Assembly: GCA_900239685.1 (NCBI GenBank)
Contig: OENT01000053.1
Location: 62,001 to 126,000 of the forward strand
DNA: 64,000 nt
Direction: 5' to 3'
Origin: Rotaria macrura
Taxonomy: Eukaryota; Rotifera; Eurotatoria; Philodinida; Philodinidae
Shown: in pieces, positions 38,604 to 49,800 of the stretch
How the letters are laid out: every line of letters begins with the position of its first letter
Position numbering within the stretch: position 1 is the stretch's first letter
Made by a program: the position numbers and the translations under genes
The notes under the pieces: generated by a model
Database searches by the model: none
Seen by the model: the letters and a program-made list of their open reading frames with translations, nothing else
What the model was told of the DNA's origin: nothing

Positions 38604-39488
38604 TTCGACATCATTTCTTTTAGCAAAACGTTTCATGAAAATGATGTAATTTACATCAGTTTTTGCCAGTTTTTTATTACATGGGTCGATCTGTATGTAC
38701 GTTCACCACATAAGATCTTTAGGTCTGCATATCATGCAAATAAATCCATTGCACTTACATTAGTTATTATTTATAGATGGCTCTATTGAATGTGCTAACA
38801 TATAATCACTTGTAACAATAGATATAACGATTACTCTTGTGGTTTTGTGTTAATAAGTTCTACAAATAGTAGATATGTATTTGAGAAATTCATCGTCGAA
38901 TATAATCGAGGAGATCTATTGAAAATATAACATCTTTTACGATGCAAACAAATTAAATTTTTTATAATACTAGCTCAACATGCGTATAAATCGACACTGC
39001 TTGAAGGAATCCAGTAAATCAATCTATGAAATTGACAACTCAATTGTTTTATATACTTGATATAGGTATCATCATAATCAAAAGACATCAATAGAAAGTC
39101 AAAAGTTAACATTTAGTGAAATATTCTACGATCGTGCACTTCATATTATTCACGTGACAACATACAGGCAATTTTGAAATGTTTGATAGCTCTCAAAGTT
39201 TTATATAGCTATCGAGGGTCCAGGGTGTCAGGTTTGAATGTGCACTATAACAAAAAAAAAAGAGTCGCACATAAACATCTACATCAGTCCAGTAGTGCCT
39301 CCCGCCCCCGATATTAGAAGCTCCTTCTTACAAAATTTTCGAAAAATTGTATTGGTATATTATTCGTAAAACGGTCAAAATTCAGGATCTCAAGATAAGA
39401 ATTTTGTTTAATTTTCTTATTTTTCAGCGTAATGCAAAGTTGCTTCAAAAACTGATAATTATCACTTGCAAATGTTCTTCTTTTACAG

Positions 39489-40412
39489 TTATTGAGTACC
39501 ATGCACTCTAGCAGGTCGGTCAATTGTTAGCATCACAGTTGCTACAGGTCGAACTTGCATTCGACTTCGTGTCAATAATTCTTTTAATTGTGGTGTAATG
39601 AAAGTCAAAGATATCGATGTAATAAACGCTCCAATGGATATGCTTACACCTTGAATATGGTACGCCAGTGGAAAAATATAATGCGTAAATAGGTATATAA
39701 ATATAACAGCAGCAGTAGGAAAGCCAAGTGTAACAATAACAGTAACGAGAATAACAAGTCGTTTTAAGATTGTGACATCCCGTGTATTTGTTACTTGTTG
39801 ATTTCGTTGAATATTACTTGATCGATGAACATATCGAACTATAAACATGTACATCGATGATATCAATGTTGTTGGAATACCATAGATAGTTATCATTAAT
39901 GTCATTAATCCACGAATATTTTCAAATCCAATCCAACAATTATATTCTAAAGGTAAATATTGCAAATCGCCTATTACAAAATTAGGAATGAAAATGCCAA
40001 ATGATAAAATCCATTGAATAAATATTCCCAAAACGATAATGCCAAATGATTGTAAGATTTTATACTTGTGTAAAACTATTCGAAATAATCGAAACATTGC
40101 TTGTAGAACAAATGAATAATACACAGCACATAGAGAAACCGTGGACAAATAAGTACGAATTTGACACCATGGACCTCCAAGCCAATCCATGGGATAAAGA
40201 TTACCGTGCTGATTGTAACTATAGATTAGAACCATCATACCAGCGAATAAAAACAAAGTTACGTATGTATTCCATATTAAAAGCATAGAAATATTAGACT
40301 TAAACGAACGAATACGATATCTTATTAAAATAATCATTGCTAGAGAAATAAGTAGCGTTAATGAATAAAAACACAAGCCAATACCACCGAAAACAATGCG
40401 GATGTTTGTCAT
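39489..40412 (-). CDS. Intronless rhodopsin-like orphan GPCR, copy A
   Basis: A single exon encodes a 307-aa protein with seven hydrophobic segments, consistent with a G-protein-coupled receptor. TM1 is at about residues 8-30 and TM2 at 43-63. The Cys of WCQIRTYL (start of TM3) and a Cys in extracellular loop 2 (EYNCWIGF) could form the usual disulfide. The DRY position at the end of TM3 reads FRLFR, so the acidic residue is absent. TM7 ends in ITPQLKELL rather than NPxxY. These changes define a divergent class A-like group. The protein is paralogous to the one at 61410-62327, sharing NISxxLxxNTY, CQIRxY, YYSxxLQAxFRLxR, IQWI and SPLAYHIQ-type motifs. Bdelloid genomes carry many such small intronless receptors (background knowledge). 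Ligand unknown. The ATG at 40412 opens directly before TM1 and matches the paralogue's start. Confidence 0.8.
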   Translation of the reverse strand: MTNIRIVFGGIGLCFYSLTLLISLAMIILIRYRIRSFKSNISMLLIWNTYVTLFLFAGMMVLIYSYNQHGNLYPMDWLGGPWCQIRTYLSTVSLCAVYYSFVLQAMFRLFRIVLHKYKILQSFGIIVLGIFIQWILSFGIFIPNFVIGDLQYLPLEYNCWIGFENIRGLMTLMITIYGIPTTLISSMYMFIVRYVHRSSNIQRNQQVTNTRDVTILKRLVILVTVIVTLGFPTAAVIFIYLFTHYIFPLAYHIQGVSISIGAFITSISLTFITPQLKELLTRSRMQVRPVATVMLTIDRPARVHGTQ

Positions 40413-43400
40413 ATTTAAATCTTGAATACTGAAGAATTGAAAATTATGAAATTGAAAACATATTCATGAAACAATGAATAATAATTGTTTAAACTTTTTA
40501 AAGATGTGTTGTCGGTCTATCAATTGATTGGTTCTGTAACTCTATGGAATCGAAGATTTGCATTTAGAGAATATTTTAGAAGTTGATATGATGTAGTGAA
40601 ACATTAATGAATCTTCAAACTATTTACATCCTTTTTTTTAAGAATTTTTATTATTAAGCCTGCAATTTTCCATTGAATGGTCCATATTTACTCCTCTACG
40701 TAAGAGTTCATGTGTCAAGTTTGTTTCAAGATCAATTCAATCTCATACTATCGACTCGTTTTGAAAGATAAGTGAAGTATTTCTTATCAAAGTGTCTACA
40801 CGAAAGCTATTGTTTTCAGACTACTATAAGTGGATAATCGGATAGCAATCGCTTCCGAGTCAGTTTTATCAATTGAACTTCAAGATTTATGCTTCTCTTA
40901 ATCATATGAAGCAATAGATTGAGTCTTACTGTACGCTTCAAAATATGATAAAAGACTTACGTCAATCTTTAAAGAGTCACTGTGTTTTTATTTTACCTAG
41001 TGAATCTTGTGGTGTAAAACAAAAGGAAATCCGTTGGTGTTCATGATTATTTATAAAATACCTAACATACTCATTTATATTGTAGGTGATTCTTTTAAAA
41101 ATTGAAAGTTTTTAGAGAAAAACAACATGTTACATTTGATCATTATGGTAGTAAATCCTATTTTTTTTCATTGTACCAACTCCCTCAAAATCGAAAACAT
41201 ATGACTCAGATCTGGAACGAAAGTTTTTGTGAAGTAAAGTTATAATTAAATTTTTCTTCGAGATAATTATTGGAATAAGCGATTCATTGTGTACTCAAAA
41301 AGTGAGTACACTCTAGAATCGGTCAGTGTGTCCGGCCGGCCGGTCGGCCGTTAACACGATAACTCTTTACAAATACATTCGATTGAGCTGAAATTTTGTA
41401 CACAGAATTTTCTGATGAATATTTCGGTCGAGTTCGAAGATGAGAAGGATCCGGCGAGAAATGACTAAGTTATCGAAAAAATTGTCATTTTTCACCAAAC
41501 CATCCCTGAGGTGGGGTACAGGGATTTTTTCAAAAAAAACATTTTTTCTCAGAATTATCCACAACTTATGTAAAGTGACTCAGTTTTTAACGCTGATTCC
41601 GAATCTGATATTATTTTTGAACCAAATCGCAGCTTTCTAACAAAGCATTGGCTGCAAAAAGGTCTCAAATGTACACCCACACCCTCTAGAAACAAAATTG
41701 CCTAGATATGTCTGAGATGATCAGTAGTTTTGGAGTTTCCCAAAAAGGTTTACCAAGATACTTCATCCGTGCACACATTCTAGAATGACTGATTTTTCTC
41801 ATTCACTTTTTGAAGTACACATAACTCTCGGACATAAGTTCGAAGTTTTCACATTTATTTTTTTTGTTGCATTTAAAAATTAACTTCTATCAAGAAAATA
41901 TTAAAACAAGCACACCTTTTTTTTCGATTATTTAGACTATTTACGTCATAGTTGATGCAGGTTATATTATTACTTGTACTAGTGGCAGATTTATAAGAAG
42001 ATCGATGATGTCAATTCGATTCAATACTTTTGCAGCGATTAACTCGATCATGAGAAGTTCAAAAGTAAGCCAATTATATTTTCTAGTCAGTAGCTAAATA
42101 AACTCTATGATTAAAGTCGATCTCGACACCACTCAAAAACGCATCATTATAAACATCTCATACTCACGTAAGATTCATCTGTACAGAAAAAACAACAAGA
42201 CCAGTACTCACTTTGTTCGAAGAATTGAAAGTATTAAATGTTAATTATTTTCCTTTTCATTTTCTACATTTTCAATTCAAAAGCGCAACTAGTTTTTTCT
42301 TCTTACATATCAATAGAATGATTAGTATAATTATAAAATCAACATCTGATTCTCACAATCTCCGAACACTGTTCTCGTGCGTCTAAATTATTTTCTCGGT
42401 AGGCATTATTTCTAATCTAACTAGCCGACTGCACTGTTTTTTTAATAGAACTCATTAAAAACTAAAATTATCTAATGGAAGCTAGAAAAGCGTAAAATGG
42501 CAGCTTCTTTGTATACTTCATTTGCCATTTCATTGTCTTACTGAAATGAGTCAGAAATTGAGCACATACCTAAAGACATCTTTTACGCTAGAATGAATAC
42601 GCACTTTGTAGATCTTTATGAGGAAAGCTGCACTTTTCAAAAATAAATTCAACTTGCATTCTGTTTACATGTTCTTTTTTGTCACTTCATATATTCGACG
42701 GTTGATTAATTCTTTTGTTTATGTAAAACATCTAGTTTTCTCGTATTTTGTAGACCTGCAAAAAACGCTCCATCGATGTATAGAGACATCATTTTCCAGT
42801 GAAAAGAGAAACTTGTCTTCTAAAAATTTGAAGTATTTATCAAAATATTTTTCAACTTGTTTGAACTATTTATCTGCATCATTCATGTGCATGATTAATG
42901 TTTTAGAAGAATGATGGGTGGAAAATTCTTTTGAATATAAAGCTGTTTCAAAGTTTTCGTATTGAAAACAAAAGAGCACTGAATCATGTATAATTGTATG
43001 ACTACCGTCACTTCAATTATTTTAAAAATTCTGTCAATTATTATAAGAGAACTCGATATCTAAAAGGCAAGAATCATCGTAATCATTTCATTGAAATGAC
43101 GCAGAAATTATGTCTTGACTCAAAGTATAGCATATAATTATTCATCGATTTTTTTTTAAGAAAAATATTTCATGAATACGAAAACACAATCATATACTTA
43201 ATATCGTTCTAGTGATTCTTTTCTTGGCTTAGGACAACAGCTCAATGAAAAGATATTTCACTGCTAGTATGTCACAAAACCTAAGTTGTACAGATCAGTT
43301 CGAATCCTTATTGAACTCATGACTACTGATCAGTTGCGTACTCATATTCAACTTTTTTTCTAGAATTTCTTTAAAATTTACCACAAAAAAAGTACTACGG

Positions 43401-43644
43401 AAAAATGAAGACACTTCCAATGAAAACCAATAAGATCGTGGCACATGCTGATAACTAGAAACATTGGTATTAATTTGAAATGAATTTGTTTTGTAATTTT
43501 TGCGATAAGCACGAATGTAGGATTCGGTTGTTCTTAACCAGTATTAATAGAATGGATGCAACTAATAACTTCTGTGTTATAAACATACATTGCATAGAAA
43601 AAAAGAAGTGCACTAATTAATGAAACAACTTTAGGGATGAAAAG
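40413..43644. other. Gene-poor region with dispersed repeat copy B
   Basis: Apart from the repeat at 41288-41862 I see no gene. A 98-codon frame at 42618-42914 (plus) has no similarity and no splice partners. Confidence 0.5.
41288..41862. mobile_element. Dispersed repeat, copy B (~575 bp)
   Basis: Second copy of the element at 6490-7054, same orientation, about 35 kb away. Its left end forms a perfect 8-bp hairpin, GTGTACTC-loop-GAGTACAC (41289-41311). The reverse complement of TCACTTTTTGAAGTACACA (41803-41821) resembles the left end, as expected of terminal inverted repeats, but about 40 bp of shared sequence follow it, so the true right boundary is uncertain. The GC-rich block is longer here (CCGGCCGGCCGGTCGGCCG). 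Noncoding. Confidence 0.75.
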
Positions 43645-44428
43645 GGGTGATCGGAAAATTTTGACCCAGAATGTTTGTTCATTTTTGACTCGCTTGGAAA
43701 TATTTCCGACGAGTCAAAATCTACGCATTAGAAGTAGAATTGTGTGCTCCTTCCGAATATGAACTTAGAAATATTGTGTCGGTTTTTGTTTGAGATTGAT
43801 GAAATAATCTTTCAATGGTCTAAAAAATTAGTTTGGGCAAACTTTTTTTTTAGCACATTTTTGAATTTTCACTTTTGTGGCCCAAAACTAAAAGTTGAAA
43901 CCTTTGTTATTATAAACCAGCTGGTACAGTAAAATCGACTCAAAAAAATGTTTTAGTGTTGAATTCTTTGTGCCCCTTTGACAAGGCTTATAAATTTTTG
44001 TGTTTCCTAAACAGTCATATTTGAAAAATCGACTTTTTGATAAAAAAAAGTGTTTTACGTGAAAAAGAGCTCTTGTCAAAATTGCGTATAGCTCTCATTG
44101 AGTAAAAGCTAGAATTTAATTCACTACCACATTTTGACAAGAACTGTTCCCACTAGAATAGAACTATATCCGAAAATTCTTACCATCTTGACAAAGGAAT
44201 ATATAAAGGTCAGCAAAACTTATTTGTTTTTTCCGTCCAAACTAATTTTTTAGACCATTAAAAGATGATTTCATCAATCTCAAACGAAAATCGACACAAT
44301 ATTTCTAAGTTCATATTCGGAAATAGCACACCATTCTACTTTTAACGCGTAGATTTTGACTCGTCGGAAATATTTTCAAGCGAGTCAAAAATGAACAAAC
44401 ATTCTGGGCCAAAACCTTCCGACCACCT
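43645..44428. mobile_element. 784-bp foldback element with ~194-bp inverted arms
   Basis: The left arm 43645-43837 and right arm 44235-44428 are imperfect inverted copies. The outer ends read GGTGATCGGAA and, in reverse complement, GGTGGTCGGAA, followed in both by TTTTG and CCCAGAATGTTTGTTC. The arms also share GACTCG, TTCCGA and TTCATATTCGGA blocks. The central ~400 bp is unique, with small TTGTCAAAA/TTTTGACAA inversions. No transposase frame is present. This is the structure of a foldback or long-TIR MITE. No clear target duplication is visible. Confidence 0.8.
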
Positions 44429-46612
44429 ATTAGAAGAAAAAGAAGTAATGCATTTGAAGACATGTGAATTATTTTGTTCTGAATATTAAAGTTCTACTAG
44501 AATAGGAATCCGAACTAAATTGTATTGACAAATCCGATAGATGTCTGATTTACGGTATATAAAGAATTTTTGCTACAATCGAAATAACAATATTAATGCG
44601 TAGACTATGATTTTGTTAAATGGATATTAGCCTATCGATTCACGATCAAAATATTGGAAAATGTGATAAAAGCGAATTTCTCCGGCACAACAAATAAGTA
44701 AAAAAATGACGTACTCTGAAATAAATTTTCTCAAACAATAATAATCTAATACGACAATAAACGTAACCGGTAAAAACGCATCGACTCGATTTCTCTTTTA
44801 TAAAAAGATACTGATAGAAAACTTTTGTTCTTACTAAACATAAGAGCTCACTTTTCTCTTGCAAATCGTACGTAGCTAAATGGATAATAGTTATATTCAT
44901 TAAAGAAACAATGTCGTAGAGAAAACAGTGAAATACACATTTTTTTTCTGCACAAAAATCACACAGTATGTTGAACATTAAATTTTGTCGAAAAAAAGGG
45001 CTCTTACATGAATAATTACTTGTTGTCAAGAGATAGAGAATTTTCTCCTATTTTCAATGCTAAATAATTCATGTATATATACTATACGTTCTTTAGTGAA
45101 ACAAAGCAAAACTCTGAGAAAAATTTGACCAAAAACCTTACAGCTTAAAAAAATTGTTCTCAACGATAATTAGTAAGAATTAACTGTCTTAGTGCAGGAA
45201 GCTTTTGTAAACATCTTAATAATTTGCGGGTCACAAGAACTTGTCGATGAATATAGAAAAAATTGAATTGATTGCTGTTTAAGAAGATATTTTTGATGAG
45301 TATAAAAAGAGATTACAAATGAATTTTAATGATGTTTGTCTTTTTTTCTCATCATAGTTCATAAGGTAATCTATAATATATTCTAATCATACACTATGTT
45401 GTTCAAAGCCGATGAAAACTTCCTCTTCATGATCACTCTAGTATACTTTAAAAACAAATAATTGTACTGATCGGCAACATGTTGTACCTCTATTGTAAAA
45501 TATACGAAAATTAATGACTTCTTTTTAAAATGTCCTTAAATCTTCGGTTAAACTAAGTCATGCTAGTTGCGAAGAAAGATAAAGTATTCTGTTGATCATT
45601 TTAAAAAAAATTGCTTTTGTCGAATCAAATCTATGTAAAAACGTAAAGAACTACGTTTATTCCATTAGTTTTACATCGTAGTCTATTGATTTTGTACAGA
45701 GAAGAATATATATATGCCATAATTGAAAAATTCCCTGAAACGCACATAGATAATGCAAGTTACAAAGAACATCATGCTAGGAGTGCCGAGATGTATGATA
45801 GAATCGCCATTGTAACCACAGAAATGAATTAAAAATTCTTCGGAGATCACAACAGCATATGAAAACCATAATAGAACTTATTGGTAACGAACTAGATTCA
45901 ATATTCGACATCATTAGAATCATGACATTTTCGACTGTCATATTTAGAGAGAAATAAAGAGAATTATAATTATAGAAAAAAATTTAAATAACAAAGCAGA
46001 CAGATCAATGTCACTCTAAAGCTTTTGGTATATTCATTATTTAAGTCATTGTTAATCTTTCGTCTTAGACTTTACCATGTATCCCTTAATAGTCGAAACA
46101 GTTAAGAGAATTATTCTCTGTACGATGATAAACTGTTCGTTGAAATGAATTTTTAAATACGAGCAGGCCCGATAGCCTGTAAACAATGCGTGTTGCAATT
46201 TTTTTTCATCCAGTATCTACAGATAGTTTTTTTTAGTCGAGTAAGAATAAATAAATGAATCAAATTTGAATCTTTGATAATGCAAGAATTCGTTTGATTA
46301 GAATCACTGAATATTAATGAAATTGAGAAAACATTCATTGGATGTTGTGAAAGAAAATCATCGTCGAAATGTTTATTGAATTTGACACTATTCTCTCAAC
46401 GATTATTTTCCAGTTATGAATATAGAGTTTACAGTTGAGATTCTTTTCGATAATAAAATTGCTTTGAGGGTTATTTTTATTCATAGTTCTAACATGCAAA
46501 TGCCAATAAAGATGAATATAATTTTTTTGTAAGTAAACATGAAAAAAATCATAAATAATTAAAATTGAAATTGTTACATTTTTATAAAATTAATTATATA
46601 TAATGAACTACG
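44429..46612. other. Gene-poor spacer
   Basis: No gene, repeat or RNA is recognised. The longest open frame (minus, 44646-45029) opens with TTG and has no recognisable domain. Confidence 0.45.
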
Positions 46613-46617
46613 TTCAA

Positions 46618-46837
46618 CCCCAGCATCATATCAGTACCTCTTCGGCATCTTCAGTTTTTCCTCAGCAATTTAGGGTAGAATTTGGTACTTATGTATCGCC
46701 AAGGTAATATCAGCACGTACTGACTAAATTCCACACTAAATTGTTAAGAAGAAACTGAAGATGCCGAAAAGGTGCTGATATGATGCTGTGATACTCATAG
46801 TGAAAGAAGATCACGATGCTGAAATGATGCTAGGGGT
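46618..46837. mobile_element. 220-bp hairpin MITE with TTCAA duplication
   Basis: The ends are CCCCAGCATCAT and ATGATGCTAGGGG, imperfect inverted repeats. TTCAA flanks both sides (46613-46617 and 46838-46842), a plausible 5-bp target duplication. Inside, an arm starting CAGCATCATATCAG at 46621 pairs with a second inverted copy ending near 46792 (CTGATATGATGCTG) over about 70 bp, including TTCGGCATCTTCAGTTT. The left end can thus pair with two sites. Noncoding. Confidence 0.75.
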
Positions 46838-46842
46838 TTCAA

Positions 46843-49800
46843 ACCTGCACTTTCCCCCTCGACTATGTTTCTCTCTTGACTTGGAAAACTTTGCTCATTA
46901 TTATCTTAACTTAGGAAAGTTTCTTGTTTAATTTTCATGATTGTTAGCATTATGATTCTTTTTTAGTTTTATTAAAAAATAATTTTCCCAATATGACAGA
47001 CTGTTGATACATGATTGTCTAATAAACAACTATATAGCCATATCTGATGCATATAATCATTAGAGAATTGATTATAATTTGTTTTGATCTATATCTATAT
47101 TTTCAGTTTCTATAGGATCGAAGTTTATTAAAGTCAAAATCATCGTGTTCATCTATTTGATTATGTTAATTCGTGTAAACAATTTTTCAATTTTTTTATC
47201 CGATGAAGCGCTTCTCATTTTGTAATCAGTCCGAATTAAATGAAATTAAACTCGAACCATTATGATATCATAAAATAAATTCAAATGTATATTATTTGTG
47301 AAATTCCTCGTCATTATTCACTTCATCAATTGGTAGCGTCGGACTTCATGTATTAAGATACAATGTGTGTCACTAAGAAAGAACATGCATAGTTATCAAC
47401 ACATGAAGAATCATATCAGATAGCATCAAATCTTACTGTTGTTTTTCTCATTGGTATATTATAAAATAAGGAAAGTTTCATCAGTGGCTGTTGAACATAT
47501 TAAAGATTTCATCAATATCATTATTACACCAATGGCATTGAGTTTCTCAATGTCACATATGCCTTTTTCACTTATCATACAAGAACTCGATGAAAATAAG
47601 GGTAACACGTACTTTATTGAAGTGAACAAAAAACAATTATGTTACATAGTATGACTATCTAAATTAAGTAAACTGACGAATTTGTTAGGATTCAAATTTT
47701 CGACACCTATTTCATGTCCGTTGAAAATTCACTTCTCGTTTTGTAAAGCTTGGAATCTTGGATGTTTTCTTCTGTGCATAGACTTTGAACATTACTCTGT
47801 GATATAGGCAGACTATGGAACGAAGGGAAGAATGAGTGATATCTATTGACAAGAAACTTTATGTCTATGTGGTCTTTTAGTGAGGATTTCATCGACACCA
47901 ATCTATACCTTTTTCTCATTACGCTCATTGTATATCATTGCATTAGACAAATGTACGTTGATTTTTTGACTTACGATGGTGTTGTTGTTGTTGTTGTTTT
48001 CAACATCTATCATGTGCAACATTTAATATCCGCACGTATTCAATCAAATTGTTTTTCTAATACGCAGAATACAACCTTTTGAATAATACTATGACACAAT
48101 CAATGTTTTCCTTGTTAATGTTGTTCAGCTTGAATTCCATGATTTTCATTAATAAAGTTTTCCCGATACACAAAAAGAAAAATAAACAATGGATGTTTTC
48201 ACATAGTCAAAGATGAACTATTTTGTTATATGGTTTGTATGGCTAATCGAAAATTCTGATGCAAATAAAAGTAAAAAATAACTCAGCAATATGCTTCGTT
48301 TTATTTATGAATGATTTAAAGAGGATTGTCTTGAATTATGTATACAAAATTCTATCTTTCCTAACAATTTGTTAAAATTTCAATGTTGAAAGCTTTCTTC
48401 TAGTATAAGTTTTTATCATTTTATATGTTTATCAAAACTACACTTTATAGAATCATACGATCTAGAATCTTATGCAACAGCATTCAGTAAACATGGTGAG
48501 TGTTGCATGATATAAATGCCGTTCATATACTGAAAGATAAGAAAAATCTCAATGAGAATCAGTTCAAACATTGACATGAAATATTTAGAGAGGTTTCTCC
48601 TTGTGATAAGTCACATATGTTTACGTATTTCATTGACAGTAGGGTACATGTCATGTTCCATGCAATAATTGTCGACAACAGTTCATCTTTTACAATGCAT
48701 CTAGTTTTAATCAACTTATTTTCACCCTGTGTATCATACATCAATTTTTCAGTGTCTCTTATTATGGTAAATGACTTGTCATAAGGATGTCACATCATTT
48801 TCACAGCGAATTTTGATTGGTTCTTCTTTGTATTTATTCTTGAACTTATGAAATTGATTGAACTGGAATTTTCCTATCTTAAGACAACTATGTGATAAAA
48901 GGTAAAATAGTATGGCGTCAAAACGAGAGAAGTCCCTTATGCTCACTATATCTCTCTATGAGATCGAGAGCTAAACAAACAAATAAATAGGTCATTCTTC
49001 TAGGCAGATTCTCTTTTCTCATCAATATGATCTAGTCTGCGATAGCACTGCTCTCATGAATTGAGCATGTATAGTGTTGGCATCTGTTTACAATATATCT
49101 CGATTTCGATTTAATAACAATCGAATTCATGAGGGTATTTTTCAGAGGACATATTATTTTGATAGGATTATGCATCCTATTTAATAGTATATTCGAGCTA
49201 TTTATTTAATTGTTTTAGACATTAATTAATCTTAATAGTCTCACATAAATGTTCAACAATATGATTAGAACTGAATATTTTCAATAGTATGAAACATATA
49301 TCAATCGAAGCAAGTGTTCACAAGAAACGTAAGTTGAAAATAAATTGATGTTGTCAGATTGACAGAACAAGCCTTTAAATTATGATGACAGGCGTAAAAA
49401 TGCAAGGTAATAAAGTGACACTACTTATCATGTGATCAAATAATTAAATTACTTCGAGATATGCATGTTTAAATTAAATATCAATAGATTCTTTTAGTCT
49501 ACATACGTACATAAAAGATATATTTTGATGGAATGAGCAAGACCTATAATTAAACATCGTATGTTGTAATTCGACTTTTGTCACGTAGTCTAGTCGAACA
49601 ACAAAAAGGACCCTTCTATAACATCATAAAAGTGTATTTTTCTAGTACAGCCAACGGAACTAGTCGTCGGAATATGATTAAATTGAAGTTGAAGCTGTAA
49701 AATTTCTGAGCACAATTATATCTCCATCAAATATTATCTATAGGGACCAAAACTATGTTCATAACTAAATATCTGATATTCTAAAGTCTGTCTCTCCTGA

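Larger units (their letters stand above)
33528..39488. other. Gene-poor region upstream of the tachykinin-like receptor
   Basis: No gene is supported. The left part is the receptor promoter region, including a pyrimidine tract (TCTCTCTGACTCTCTCTCTC) near 33643. A 35-codon ATG frame at 34500-34607 has coding-like composition but no partner exons. Degenerate tandem repeats occupy about 37.64-38.02 kb and 38.37-38.61 kb. Confidence 0.5.

Noticed and set aside
39314-39523. 69-codon minus-strand frame overlapping the end of GPCR copy A
   Set aside because: It overlaps the receptor C-terminus in another frame and has no similarity.
43270-43345. Possible tRNA with a GTTCGAATCC-type box
   Set aside because: GTTCGAATCC occurs, but no acceptor stem, A box or anticodon arm could be folded around it.
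44646-45029. 127-codon minus-strand frame, Cys- and Phe-rich
   Set aside because: It starts with TTG, has no domain, and its composition is that of translated AT-rich noncoding DNA.
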